Shown: positions 8,159-16,869, counted from the stretch's first letter. The stretch is 64,000 nucleotides of DNA from Pseudoteredinibacter isoporae_A (GCF_040372805.1 NZ_BAABWJ010000007.1:1-64000), one strand, 5' to 3'. The notes: generated by a model not told the origin, from the letters alone. Program-made: numbers and translations.

Positions 8159-9476
8159 TATCATCTCCTGACTCCTTAATGAGTGAGTCATCTCTTAGTG
8201 GGAACTTAATGGTAATCAAAGTTCCCGGGAATGAAACCCCGTTTAACTCTTTAACGTATTTTTCATTTGGCGGCATAGATTCAACGTTTAAATCATTAAA
8301 ATAAATTGTCGACCTGCCATTTGCATCCTGCTGCGGCAAATAAGTGCCATCGACATCTATACTAACACCGCCCGTAATCAATTTTAGTTTAGAAATCTTA
8401 TTTTCAGATAAGCCCTCTATGCATTCCCTCGAAATTGTGTTGAAGAATTCCAATAAATCTATGGTACCTTGCCCTCTAGTTGGATCTTCATCAATCTTAG
8501 TAGATACAAACTGCTGTAAGGCCGCCACTGTAGTCAGAAGCCGTTCCGAGCACAAATGTGAATGTGCTGAAACATATGGCTCAATACGGTTATAGACCTC
8601 GTGGTTATTTCTCTTCCCATCAAATGAGTCATAGATACTTTGCCCTAAACCATAAATAACCACTTCAGCATAGATTTTCTCAGGATTTGTGCCATCTACA
8701 TAACCATATATATGCCAATATCCAGTTCCAGAGTATTCTTCTGCATTCCCTATGATTTCACCTACATACTCACCGAGTCTCTGCTCGCCTTTCTCAGTAA
8801 GCACCTTGCCTATAGTGGCTAGGCAACTATTAAGATAGTCTGTAAAACCGGTTATTGCTCTCGATTTTTGATCTCCAACATGGATATTTAGCTCCTCGTG
8901 GAGCAATCCATGTCGCTTAAAGATCTGTACTTTTTCAACATCACTATCTTCATGGTCATTTTTCGCATTTAGCTCCTTCACAACCCCAACAGAGTTCAAG
9001 AGCCTAATTTTCTCTCTATCCTGAGGATAAGTTCCCGAAACATGGAATTTACCGCCTTTTTTCTTCCTTGATGCCTCTATATATGCAACAGTTTGACCTA
9101 AGAGTATTTCTGCCGCCAAATCGTCTTCAAGCATTTTAGAGTGATCAATATGAACACTAACGACCTGACGGTCCTCTCCCATATGGGACAATTGAGAAAT
9201 AATATCCAGAACATCTTCTGGATTCCCTAATAGCGAAAAGTCCTCCGGTATTTTTAATTCTAGCCTCTGTTTTGGAGGTCTGCTTGCCGGCGTCCACCTA
9301 GGAATTTTTTTAGATGGGAGGCTTCTCCGAGATATAGTTCTAAAGTGCTCAAGGTGGGCCTCTTTATTGACCACTGAAGCATTGTTAACGAGTGGCTGAG
9401 CCTTTTCTTGATTCTTTAGCCACCTCTGATATCTCTTACCCTGTAAAAAAGTATAACTATCAGTAACCTTTTTCAT
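8151..9476 (-). CDS. GHKL/HATPase-like ATP-binding protein with N-terminal STAS-like region
   Basis: 441 residues, first gene of the minus-strand module. Residues 70-170 (VVSVHIDHSKMLEDDLAAE and nearby) look like a STAS-type alpha/beta domain. Residues 205-430 look like a Bergerat-fold ATPase: N-box E240-x3-N244 (EIIGNAEEYS), a G1-like segment VVIYGLGQSI (272-280), a G2-like RGQGTIDLL (334-342) and a final strand GTLITIKFPL. The usual aspartate of the G1 box (DxGxG) is not evident, so nucleotide binding may be altered. There is no phospho-acceptor histidine domain and no TM, so it is not an ordinary sensor kinase. It is followed at once by a STAS-like gene, suggesting a partner-switch pair. 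Confidence 0.75.
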   Translation of the reverse strand: MKKVTDSYTFLQGKRYQRWLKNQEKAQPLVNNASVVNKEAHLEHFRTISRRSLPSKKIPRWTPASRPPKQRLELKIPEDFSLLGNPEDVLDIISQLSHMGEDRQVVSVHIDHSKMLEDDLAAEILLGQTVAYIEASRKKKGGKFHVSGTYPQDREKIRLLNSVGVVKELNAKNDHEDSDVEKVQIFKRHGLLHEELNIHVGDQKSRAITGFTDYLNSCLATIGKVLTEKGEQRLGEYVGEIIGNAEEYSGTGYWHIYGYVDGTNPEKIYAEVVIYGLGQSIYDSFDGKRNNHEVYNRIEPYVSAHSHLCSERLLTTVAALQQFVSTKIDEDPTRGQGTIDLLEFFNTISRECIEGLSENKISKLKLITGGVSIDVDGTYLPQQDANGRSTIYFNDLNVESMPPNEKYVKELNGVSFPGTLITIKFPLRDDSLIKESGDDNV

Positions 9477-9628
9477 GTCCTAGTCTACTAATTGCCTCTT
9501 TCCATTTAGGCGACGATCTTGAAAATATCTTTATTAGGTAGCAAACACAAACGATTTGGAAAGGAATGTGATTGTGCACTTTAAAGAATTTAGACCGTTT
9601 CCATTATATAAACGTGATTGTACCACAT
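9477..9628. other. Promoter-side gap of the ATPase module
   Basis: Short noncoding stretch before the ATPase gene. AGGAC lies just upstream of its ATG and AT-rich -10-like words (TAATAA, TATTTT) are present on the minus strand. No confident promoter can be fixed. Confidence 0.25.
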
Positions 9629-9650
9629 GGACTTAATATGGACTTAAATT
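9629..9650. repeat. 22-bp subterminal repeat, possible integrase arm/Xis sites (right)
   Basis: Exact copy of 393-414, containing two TGGACTTAA units (9628-9636 and 9639-9647) with 11-bp spacing. It lies about 60 bp inside attR. Matching blocks in the same orientation near both island ends support a role in recombination rather than chance. Confidence 0.6.
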
Positions 9651-9658
9651 CCAGACAC

Positions 9659-9685
9659 AAAAAAGCCCGCAAACAAGACGGGCTT
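9659..9685 (-). terminator. Terminator of tRNA-Ala supplied by the island
   Basis: Stem AAGCCCG (9663-9669) / CGGGCTT (9679-9685). On the minus strand it is followed by six T residues (9659-9664 as A). It lies about 27 bp downstream of the tRNA 3' end and inside the island, so the element replaces the terminator it displaced to 144-174. Confidence 0.75.
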
Positions 9686-9710
9686 CTAAGTCGTTGATTT
9701 ACAACGTATA

Positions 9711-9759
9711 TTTGGTGGAGCCTAGCGGGATCGAACCGCTGACCTCAACACTGCCAGTG
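9711..9759. repeat. attR: 3' part of the intact tRNA-Ala
   Basis: This 49-bp stretch is repeated at 203-251 with one mismatch. It runs from two bases beyond the CCA end through the anticodon loop. Integration here regenerates a complete tRNA gene, which explains why the insertion is tolerated. Confidence 0.88.
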
Positions 9760-9788
9760 TTGCGCTCTCCCAGCTGAGCTAAGGCCCC
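9713..9788 (-). tRNA. tRNA-Ala (anticodon GGC)
   Basis: A 76-nt cloverleaf reading GGGGCCTTAGCTCAGC... on the minus strand with CCA encoded. The anticodon loop CTGGCAG gives anticodon GGC, and the acceptor stem carries the alanine identity pair G3:U70. It lies between the FimV-like gene and the island, on the same side as gltX, as in Pseudomonas where tRNA-Ala is near gltX. Confidence 0.97.
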
Positions 9789-10037
9789 ACAGAGGTATCT
9801 AAATATCGGCTAATCACGCCATTAGATAAGGGATGGCTTTCGTTGAAAGCGGGGCGCATTCTATCACTGTGGCCGGAGCTGTCAACAACAATTGGTAAGA
9901 TTTTCAAGGATTTAAGGCATTCGCCTTCGGGCTTAGCGTGGGCTGTATAAAACTTGTTCCGGCGGCCTGCTGGCTTGCCTGCGAGTGTGTTGCCTACTGG
10001 CAAATTGGGGCTGCTTTGGCGTATGCCCTGGGCTCGC

Positions 10038-12413
10038 TTAGGGAGCCCGGTTTGGCGTGTCTTCTTCCTCGTCGTCGAGGTCGAGTTTGAAGCCTTCTTC
10101 CAGGCCATCATCGAGGTTGATGTCCAGGTCGTCGATGGAGATGGTGTTCATCAGGCCGAAGTCATCGAAGTTGAGGTTTTCGTCGCCCTGCGGTTCGTCG
10201 CTGGAGAGGTCTTCTACTTCGGACTCTTCCACGTGCAGCATGGGGATGTCTTTGCGATTCCAGTGCGCAACACCGGTGATCATTGGTGCGATGTCGGCAC
10301 TGCCCTCTTCATTGGCCTCTGACTCATCGACAGGTGCCGCCAGAGGTACTTGCACAACAGGCTCGTCGCTCTCTTCAGCTTCGAGCTCATTGCGTTTGCG
10401 AACACGGACTACCGGCTCGTTGGCGGCCACGGCTGGGCCAGATGAGTATGCGGGCTCTTCTCGCTCTTCGGTCTTTTTGTTGAAGCGATTCAGGAAACCA
10501 CCCGGGCGCCGGAAATCCAACCAGGCCAGTGCGGCCAAGATGGCGGCAATGAATAAGCCGGCCCACAGCATTAAGCTGTTTGAGCTCAAGCCAGCGTCGG
10601 CCTGTAGGGATGCTTTGCTGGCCGCATCGGTTTCTTCTGCGCCCGCTGTGGTTTGGTCGGCCAGCTGGGTGCCGACGCCTTGGCCTTCGTAGAGGTCCGG
10701 GCTTTCTGTCTCAGTAGCTTGTGCGCTCTCATCGTTTGAGGTGTTGCTCGCAGATTCCGCAAGCTCGGTATTGTCGGCCGGGGTGTCGTCTACGGCTTCA
10801 GCGCTTAGCAGTTCATTGGTGTTGGCGCCGGTTTCGGGATGGCTTTCATTGCTGGCGTCTTCTACAGGAAGCTCGGTGGCAGCCGAGTTATCTGCCGACG
10901 ATAAGCTGGCCAAGGTGCCATCCAAGGAACCATTACCTTTTTGATCTTCCAGTAAGCTTAGGGTTTCTTTCAGTTGCTGCTGAAAGTGTTCGATTTGTTT
11001 GGACTGCAGCAGCACCAATTCTTGCATCAGCTCAACACTGTCGCTGCTGTCGACGGCAGCGATTCGCTGGCGTAACTCACGGTTTTCCAGGTTGAGCTTA
11101 TCGGTCAGCTCGGAAACCACCTGAATCTGCTGCTTGATAGACATCTCCTCGCTGGAGGGGAGATCGCCATTGAGAATCTGTTCTTCGCTGACGTTGGCGT
11201 CGCTCAAACGAAGGCGGCCATTCACTTCATTGCTGGAACTGGCCTGGTTTACACCATCAAACGCTGAGGCATCGGGCACTTCTGGGCTGACATCCGACAC
11301 ATCAACATCATTCATGCTGACTTTATGTGTTGGCATCGCCGCTTCGCCACGTAATTCCAGTTTGGCGCCAACCCGAAGGCTGTGCTTACCCCCCGAAAAG
11401 GCATCCGGGTTTTGTTGATAGATATCGTCGATCACTTTTTGCAGCGCAATGTTTGGATCTTGACGCATCTTCTGCGCAACCTGTGACAAGGTATCACCCG
11501 GCTGCACGGTGTAATCAACTTTGGCATCGCCCGCGAAGGATTGCTGAGGCGCTGGGGCCGATGCTTCGTGTTGAACCGCTTGCTGTGCACTCAGGCTATC
11601 CAATGCGGCGACGGGCTCATCACGCCATCTTGGCATTTGGGCGTATTCAACCTTGCTTGGCAAACGCAGCTGAGCGCCGACTTGCAATTGATCGATCCCG
11701 CCTTCAAAGGCCTGGGGATTATTGCGGTATAAATGATTGGTGACGGCCTGCAACTGAATGTTGCTGTCGATCCGCACTTTCTGGGCGATTTGCGACAGAG
11801 TTTGCCCCGGGCGTACGCGCCAATATTCCGCATTGTCGCCTCCGCTGACCGGCACATTGGCTACCGGGCGAGTTACGACCGGGCGAGACGCTCTGTTATT
11901 CCCCTGCCCTTCATTAATAAGCACGGGGCGGGCATTAGCTCGCGAGTTGTTCGTTTGACGGTTTGACGCTGCGGCCACCGGTGGCTGAATTTGCTGCTGA
12001 TCTTTTGGGTCCAGCAACAGGCTGTATTCGCGGTAGCTTTTGCCACTGGGCCATTCCAGGGCCAACATAAAATTCAGAAAGGGTTCGCTGACCGGACGAT
12101 CGGTTGAAAGTTTGATCATCAGCTTGCCGCCTTCACGCTCCACTCGGGTGCGAAGGGGGACGCGAATAGCGACAACATCCACCCCCAAGGCGGCGGCCTC
12201 TTCCGGGTAGATTTGGCGTAAACGGATATCTTGTGGGCTGTATTCCCCTTTGGGGTCAAGAACTTCGATGGTTGCGCTGAGGGGCTCGCCGAGCCAACTG
12301 CTGTGCTCGATGGTGCCCAGCCCGAGGGCTGCAGCGAGCGCGGGGCTTAGCAGCAGGCAGCTTGCCAAGCCTGAACGAAAGAGATTTCGGGCGTGCTTTA
12401 ACTTAACTTGCAT
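10038..12413 (-). CDS. fimV: FimV/HubP-like polar LysM protein
   Basis: 791 residues. A signal peptide (about 1-28) precedes the conserved FimV N-terminal domain (GLGTIEHSSWLGEPLSA, about 31-130). Two LysM peptidoglycan-binding domains follow (about 195-252, VRPGQTLSQIAQK; about 300-353, VQPGDTLSQVAQK). A coiled coil (about 430-490), a long acidic Ala/Ser/Glu linker, one TM helix (about 622-640, WAGLFIAAILAALAWLDF) and a very acidic cytoplasmic tail complete it. FimV/HubP proteins organise the cell pole for type IV pili and chemotaxis. The usual C-terminal TPR-like FimV domain is missing; the protein ends in a DLDINLDD/LDLDDEEED tail, so it is a short version. Confidence 0.8.
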   Translation of the reverse strand: MQVKLKHARNLFRSGLASCLLLSPALAAALGLGTIEHSSWLGEPLSATIEVLDPKGEYSPQDIRLRQIYPEEAAALGVDVVAIRVPLRTRVEREGGKLMIKLSTDRPVSEPFLNFMLALEWPSGKSYREYSLLLDPKDQQQIQPPVAAASNRQTNNSRANARPVLINEGQGNNRASRPVVTRPVANVPVSGGDNAEYWRVRPGQTLSQIAQKVRIDSNIQLQAVTNHLYRNNPQAFEGGIDQLQVGAQLRLPSKVEYAQMPRWRDEPVAALDSLSAQQAVQHEASAPAPQQSFAGDAKVDYTVQPGDTLSQVAQKMRQDPNIALQKVIDDIYQQNPDAFSGGKHSLRVGAKLELRGEAAMPTHKVSMNDVDVSDVSPEVPDASAFDGVNQASSSNEVNGRLRLSDANVSEEQILNGDLPSSEEMSIKQQIQVVSELTDKLNLENRELRQRIAAVDSSDSVELMQELVLLQSKQIEHFQQQLKETLSLLEDQKGNGSLDGTLASLSSADNSAATELPVEDASNESHPETGANTNELLSAEAVDDTPADNTELAESASNTSNDESAQATETESPDLYEGQGVGTQLADQTTAGAEETDAASKASLQADAGLSSNSLMLWAGLFIAAILAALAWLDFRRPGGFLNRFNKKTEEREEPAYSSGPAVAANEPVVRVRKRNELEAEESDEPVVQVPLAAPVDESEANEEGSADIAPMITGVAHWNRKDIPMLHVEESEVEDLSSDEPQGDENLNFDDFGLMNTISIDDLDINLDDGLEEGFKLDLDDEEEDTPNRAP

Positions 12414-12711
12414 GTTTTTTCTCAGTGAAAAAACCTAAACCAGCAATTAAATTATTAATAGTATTACCCCTTTCAACCATCCTAGCCGCCATATTGGCTC
12501 AAATTAGGATCCGACCTAATAATGCTTCTTGAATCCGTCGAATTTTAGTCAAATGTGAGCTAATTCACAACAAGCGGCATTGCTGGTGACAAATTCTCAA
12601 AATTAGCGCGGGTTTTAGTCGAATACATCTACCAAAGCCCGATTCACTAGATAAGTATAGCGCTTAATTCCTTTTCTGCCTCCCTGCGGCTCTTTCAAGC
12701 GGCACCCCTTA
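12414..12711. other. Gap between gltX and the fimV-like gene
   Basis: 298 bp without a convincing gene on either strand. It should contain the fimV promoter on the minus strand and the end of the gltX transcript. I see no clear intrinsic terminator. Confidence 0.3.
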
Positions 12712-14199
12712 TCACCCCAGACTTTGGTACGATTTTTCCAGCTTTTTCATGACCTTCTTACCAAATTCGCCAAAACGGGCGTGTAAAGCGTGTCGAATCC
12801 GTGCTCGACTCATATCAGGCCCCAGCAGCGCCATGGAATCCATTACGGAGAATGACGCCGTGGTGCCAGCAATGGCGATAAACAGTGGCGCCAGGAAATC
12901 CTTCAGCTTGATGTCCATTTCACCCGAGAGGGTCTTCAGGCAATTGAAGATTTCATCACGCTCCCAGGTACGCAAGGCTTCCAAACGCCAGAGGGCAAAT
13001 TGCAGAACGTGCTTCAGCTGCTCTTCCTCCAGCTTAACGTCCGCAAAGCTGTCTTCATTGATCGGCAGCTGGCCGGCCGCCAGGAAGCTGGCCAACGGCG
13101 CGAAGTCGCTCAAGGTGTTCATGCGACTTTGTGCCAGGGGCAGTACCTTTTCCAGGTTCTCACGATTCAGCGCCCAGTCCTGCAGGCGGTCGGCCAATTG
13201 AGGCACCGTGAGGTCTTCGCGAATCCACAGGCCGTTCAACCAAGACAACTTCTCGACATCAAAAATCGGGCCGCCCAAGCTCACTCGCTGAATGTCAAAA
13301 TTATCCATCATCTGTTGCAGGCTGAACTTTTCGCTCTCATCCGGCATGGACCATCCCATGCGACCAAGGTAGTTCAACAACGCTTCCGGCAAGAAACCCA
13401 TACGCTGGTAATACAGAATGCTGGTTGGGTTTTTACGCTTGCTCAGTTTGGATTTGTCGGGGTTGCGCAGCAATGGCAAATGACACAACTGTGGCATATC
13501 CCAACCAAAGTATTCATACAGTAATTTGTGTTTCGGGGCGGAATTAATCCACTCTTCGCCGCGCAATACGTGGGTGATCTGCATCAGGTGATCGTCCACC
13601 ACGTTGGCCAGGTGGTAGGTTGGCATGCCGTCAGACTTCAACAGAATCTGGGCGTCTACCTGGCCCCAGTCCAATTCAATGGTGCCGCGCAGCATGTCCT
13701 CCACCGGGCATGGGCCTTCGCCTTCCGGCACGACCATACGAACCACATACGGCATGCCCTCGGCTTCGCGTTTTGCCACTTCATCGTCAGACAATTTCAG
13801 CTCGCTGGGTTTGAGCGCGGCAAAACCACCGGCTTCGCGGCGAGCCGTGCGCAACGCATCCAGTTCTTCAGGAGTGCGGTAGCACTTAAATGCATGACCG
13901 GAATCCAGTAGCTGTTGTGCGTATTCGGCGTAAATATCTTTGCGCTCGCTCTGGCGATACGGACCGAACTCACCGCCTTTATCCGGGCCCTCTGCCCAAT
14001 CCAGACCCAACCAGCGCAAGCTGTCGTAAATGGCCTGTTCGGATTCGCGGGTTGAACGCTGTTGGTCGGTGTCTTCAATGCGCAGAATAAACTCGCCACC
14101 ATGTTGCTTGGCAAAGCACAGGTTAAACAAAGCAATGTAAGCGGTGCCTACGTGGGGGTCGCCAGTAGGAGATGGGGCGATACGCGTGCGTACAGTCAT
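12712..14199 (-). CDS. gltX: Glutamyl-tRNA synthetase
   Basis: 495 residues from the ATG at 14199 (MTVRTRIAPSPTGDPHVG). An upstream in-frame ATG at 14238 would add 13 residues not found in the family. This class I synthetase charges tRNA-Glu. The HIGH-type motif is PHVGTAY (near 14-20) and the KMSKS-type motif is KLSKRKN (mid-protein). The C-terminal helical anticodon-binding domain is complete. Length is normal for the discriminating bacterial enzyme. A tRNA-Ala gene, not tRNA-Glu, is the nearest tRNA in this window. Confidence 0.97.
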   Translation of the reverse strand: MTVRTRIAPSPTGDPHVGTAYIALFNLCFAKQHGGEFILRIEDTDQQRSTRESEQAIYDSLRWLGLDWAEGPDKGGEFGPYRQSERKDIYAEYAQQLLDSGHAFKCYRTPEELDALRTARREAGGFAALKPSELKLSDDEVAKREAEGMPYVVRMVVPEGEGPCPVEDMLRGTIELDWGQVDAQILLKSDGMPTYHLANVVDDHLMQITHVLRGEEWINSAPKHKLLYEYFGWDMPQLCHLPLLRNPDKSKLSKRKNPTSILYYQRMGFLPEALLNYLGRMGWSMPDESEKFSLQQMMDNFDIQRVSLGGPIFDVEKLSWLNGLWIREDLTVPQLADRLQDWALNRENLEKVLPLAQSRMNTLSDFAPLASFLAAGQLPINEDSFADVKLEEEQLKHVLQFALWRLEALRTWERDEIFNCLKTLSGEMDIKLKDFLAPLFIAIAGTTASFSVMDSMALLGPDMSRARIRHALHARFGEFGKKVMKKLEKSYQSLG

Positions 14200-14386
14200 G
14201 GTGTAAATTTCCGAAATACGCCCAATGGCATGGGCCAATCAAACAGAGCAGCGAGGCGCTGCATATAAAGGGCGGGATTATACTGCAACAGCCACCACGT
14301 CGAATAGCGCTGACATACAATCTGTTACCTCTCGTCCTGGGTGATCACCCATTATCCGAGAGCGCTCAAAATCTCACGCGTCCTTC

Positions 14387-15400
14387 GTGCTATCATGCGC
14401 CCTCCTGAAATCACCTAACCATTTGAAAAACGACGACGCTCGACATCATCAAGGAAGTTGCCCCATTAATACCGCCGCTGACAGCACCGCCCAAGCTACC
14501 CCCCAAAGCAAACCAACACTGCTGTTGATCTGCAATCCGATCTCCGGCTACAGCGATAAACATTGGCTGAAGGCACTGTGTGAACGTTTGGATCATGACG
14601 CTTACCCTTGGGCGCGCTACGACACCCAGGCCGGCGGTGATGCCACGCGTTTTCTCGCTGAGGAAACCTGGCAGGCGGATCTGATCATTGTCGCCGGCGG
14701 TGACGGCACCATTAATGAAGTGGCCTCGGGTTTATACGCCGCTGGACGATTGGACGTGCCGGTTTTACCTCTGTCGACGGGCACCGCAAATGTTCTGGCT
14801 CGGGAACTGGGCATTAATGGACTGGCGAGTAGCCATAAGATCGATAAGATCATGGCCCTGATTGCCGACAGCCCTACCCGTCGTGTTCATCTGCCGCTGA
14901 TCAATGGCAAGGTCATGTTGTTAATGGCCGGTGTGGGCTTCGATGCCTGGGTGGTACACACCCTGGATTCCAATTTGAAAAAGCGTATGGGCAAACTCGC
15001 CTATGTGGTCTCTATGCTCAAGCAGGTGCCCAAAGCCAGTCGCCGTCTGTACCGAGTGATCAGCGACGGCAAAAACCAAACCGTTAATGCCGCCATTATC
15101 AGCAATGGGCGTTTCTATGCAGGCTCATACACCCTGTGCCCAAACGGCATGCTCGAAGAATCCGACCTGGTGATCACAACCATCAGCGGCAACACCCTGA
15201 CCTTTATTTTGGCGCTGTGCGCTATGCCTCTGGGCTTAATGCACAAATGCCCTGGGGTTGAGCAATTCAGTGCCCAGGAGGTATCGATCGAAGCCCTCAA
15301 TGAGGCCGAAGAGCCAGTACAACTGGATGGCGATGACTTTGGCCTATTGCCCTGCACGGTTCGTTGCAGCGAACACAGCATAGAGTTTCTTCACCGCTAA
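14387..15400 (+). CDS. Diacylglycerol kinase-family lipid kinase (YegS/BmrU-like)
   Basis: Up to 337 residues. The conserved part starts near residue 43 with LLLICNPISG, followed by the nucleotide-binding signature VAGGDGTINEVASGL (about 105-119) and PLSTGTANVLAREL (about 130-143), typical of the DAGK catalytic domain. The C-terminal half forms the beta-rich lipid-binding part. It probably phosphorylates a lipid such as diacylglycerol or a related membrane lipid. The N-terminal ~40 residues are atypical and rich in Ala/Thr; the true start may be later or at a non-ATG codon. It is transcribed away from gltX. Confidence 0.85.
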   Translation: MLSCALLKSPNHLKNDDARHHQGSCPINTAADSTAQATPQSKPTLLLICNPISGYSDKHWLKALCERLDHDAYPWARYDTQAGGDATRFLAEETWQADLIIVAGGDGTINEVASGLYAAGRLDVPVLPLSTGTANVLARELGINGLASSHKIDKIMALIADSPTRRVHLPLINGKVMLLMAGVGFDAWVVHTLDSNLKKRMGKLAYVVSMLKQVPKASRRLYRVISDGKNQTVNAAIISNGRFYAGSYTLCPNGMLEESDLVITTISGNTLTFILALCAMPLGLMHKCPGVEQFSAQEVSIEALNEAEEPVQLDGDDFGLLPCTVRCSEHSIEFLHR

Positions 15401-15779
15401 GCGCCTGAAAAGGCTGATAAAAGCGCGTTCTGCCTGATCATTCAGCCCATTCGTCATGCCTAATGCTTATTTTTCGCGCATTTATTTAGACCGATCCTTT
15501 ATAAGGCCAACGGCCATCTATGCTTAATTTTCTTAAAGTGCCTGTTTTTTAGACTGACAAATTTTCTAATGTTAGTGTTTACTTCGGCAGAAAGGAAAGA
15601 AATGTAAAGAGTTCCCTTCTATTCAAAAAAAACCATAAAAAATGCTTATTTTTCATACGGCTAATTTAGCGTTTTTTGGGCCAAACCGCTGAGCGAAAAT
15701 AGCTTCTAAACTATGGGTAAAGGTCGCACAATGACCTTGCAACATAGTCGCCAAGGGGTATTTGGCGAGGGAGGTTAAG
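15401..15779. other. AT-rich intergenic region with leader hairpin
   Basis: About 380 bp with no gene on either strand. Near its right end, CGCCAA (15749-15754) and TTGGCG (15762-15767) form a hairpin that stops just before the ribosome site GGGAGG of the next gene. It could tune translation of that gene. The rest is AT-rich and probably holds its promoter. Confidence 0.35.
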
Positions 15780-16193
15780 ATGCGTAGACAACTCATAAGC
15801 TATTGGTTTTTACCGTCGCTGTGCCTGTTTTTCACAGCGAGCACTTATGCGGAAAACTACTCAGAAACATGGCAAGACGAAACGCTGTTCAGCATGAGTA
15901 ATGAAGAGCTGCACGCCGCCGCGGAAAACAAACGCAATGTGGAAATGAGCCACACCCATCAGGCACTGAATTATCAGTGGATGGCTCAACACGCGAACGA
16001 GTCTGGCCCCAAGCGCAGTAACAAAGCGCTGAAAAAAATGTTTAAAAATCATTTTAAGCAGTACTGGGTAGAAAGCCGCTCGAAAAAGAAGAAGTACTCT
16101 TCCGGTGACAAAGACAAAGCCAGTCAAACCAATTACGGTTTGAAAATGTCGGGGGATACCTTGAAGCTGGCCTTTGAACATCGCTTCTTCTGA
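15780..16193 (+). CDS. Small secreted basic protein of unknown function
   Basis: 137 residues from ATG 15780, which has a strong GGGAGG site 6 bases upstream; an ATG 18 bases earlier lacks one. A signal peptide with cleavage near TASTYA-EN (about residue 24) is followed by a soluble region with a lysine-rich central stretch (NKALKKMFKNHFKQYW, then SKKKKYSSGDK). The C-terminus LKLAFEHRFF ends in an amphipathic, aromatic segment like a beta-strand. I do not recognise the family. It is probably periplasmic or surface located and is transcribed alone. Confidence 0.7.
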   Translation: MRRQLISYWFLPSLCLFFTASTYAENYSETWQDETLFSMSNEELHAAAENKRNVEMSHTHQALNYQWMAQHANESGPKRSNKALKKMFKNHFKQYWVESRSKKKKYSSGDKDKASQTNYGLKMSGDTLKLAFEHRFF

Positions 16194-16343
16194 ACACCGT
16201 GTAGAACGAACACCCGCCTCTTACGGTCTGGACGGCTCTGACATTTAGCCCAAACAACGGATCTCGCGCAGAGCCACTCCAGACCTTCTAACGAAAACCC
16301 ATATACTTTGCTACACTGCGCCTTTTTCTTTTGGCGCACAATT

Positions 16344-16808
16344 ATGTCTGAAAATACTTCCGAGGCCCTGCCCCCCGCCGTTCTGTGGAAGCGCTTGCTT
16401 GCCATTGTGTACGACAGCCTGATCTACATGGCGCTGGCCATGGCCTACACCGCGTTGGTGTTGTTTCTACAAGTACAAATTGGCGGCGAGCCCGCGCCGG
16501 GTGAACGTGCGTCTATGGGCACCTTGGGCTTTCTTGGTTTGGTGTTTTTCCTCAGCAGTTTCTGCAGCTTTTGCTGGCGTGCCAAAGGTGGCCAAACCCT
16601 GGGCATGAAAGCCTGGCGACTTATCCTGGTAAATGAAGAAGGCAAGAAGCCCAGCTGGGGGCAATGTTACCTGCGCTGCCTATTGGCCCCCATCGTGTTC
16701 GGCCTGGGAGGCATTGGTTATTTCTACGCGCTGATCGATAAAGATTCCCGCACCTTGCACGATATGTTCACGCAAACACGCATGTTGCAATTGCCGAAAA
16801 GCCAATAG
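16344..16808 (+). CDS. RDD family membrane protein
   Basis: 154 residues from ATG 16344 (MSENTSEALPPAVLWKRLLA). The earlier in-frame start at 16308 adds an unlikely leader. The RDD signature appears as WKRLLAIVYDSLIY in the first TM (about 14-40). Further TM segments lie at about 60-80 and 100-125, and the family's closing motif is RTLHDMFTQTRM. RDD proteins are small polytopic membrane proteins of mostly unknown transport or regulatory role. It ends at a bidirectional terminator shared with lptG. Confidence 0.88.
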   Translation: MSENTSEALPPAVLWKRLLAIVYDSLIYMALAMAYTALVLFLQVQIGGEPAPGERASMGTLGFLGLVFFLSSFCSFCWRAKGGQTLGMKAWRLILVNEEGKKPSWGQCYLRCLLAPIVFGLGGIGYFYALIDKDSRTLHDMFTQTRMLQLPKSQ

Positions 16809-16846
16809 AAACGGGGATTGAACAGCAGCATTGCTGGAAAGAAAAA

Positions 16847-16869
16847 GGGCGCTATTCAGCGCCCTTTTT
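16847..16869. terminator. Bidirectional terminator between RDD gene and lptG
   Basis: A perfect 7-bp stem GGGCGCT / AGCGCCC (16847-16853 and 16858-16864) with loop ATTC is flanked by A5 on the left and T5 on the right. It can end the plus-strand RDD transcript and the minus-strand lptFG transcript. Confidence 0.88.

Larger units (their letters stand above)
203..9759. mobile_element. Integrative island in tRNA-Ala(GGC), about 9.5 kb
   Basis: The element is bounded by 49-bp direct repeats (203-251 and 9711-9759) that match the 3' part of tRNA-Ala. It contains a P4-like tyrosine integrase near the left end, an AlpA-like HTH protein, a P2 GpA-type replication initiator and several cargo genes of unknown function. 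Its genes are visibly more AT-rich than the flanking chromosome. The int/alpA/rep combination resembles phage satellites or small self-replicating integrative elements. No capsid, terminase or conjugation genes are visible, so it would need help to transfer. The exact crossover point inside the repeat is not known. Confidence 0.88.
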
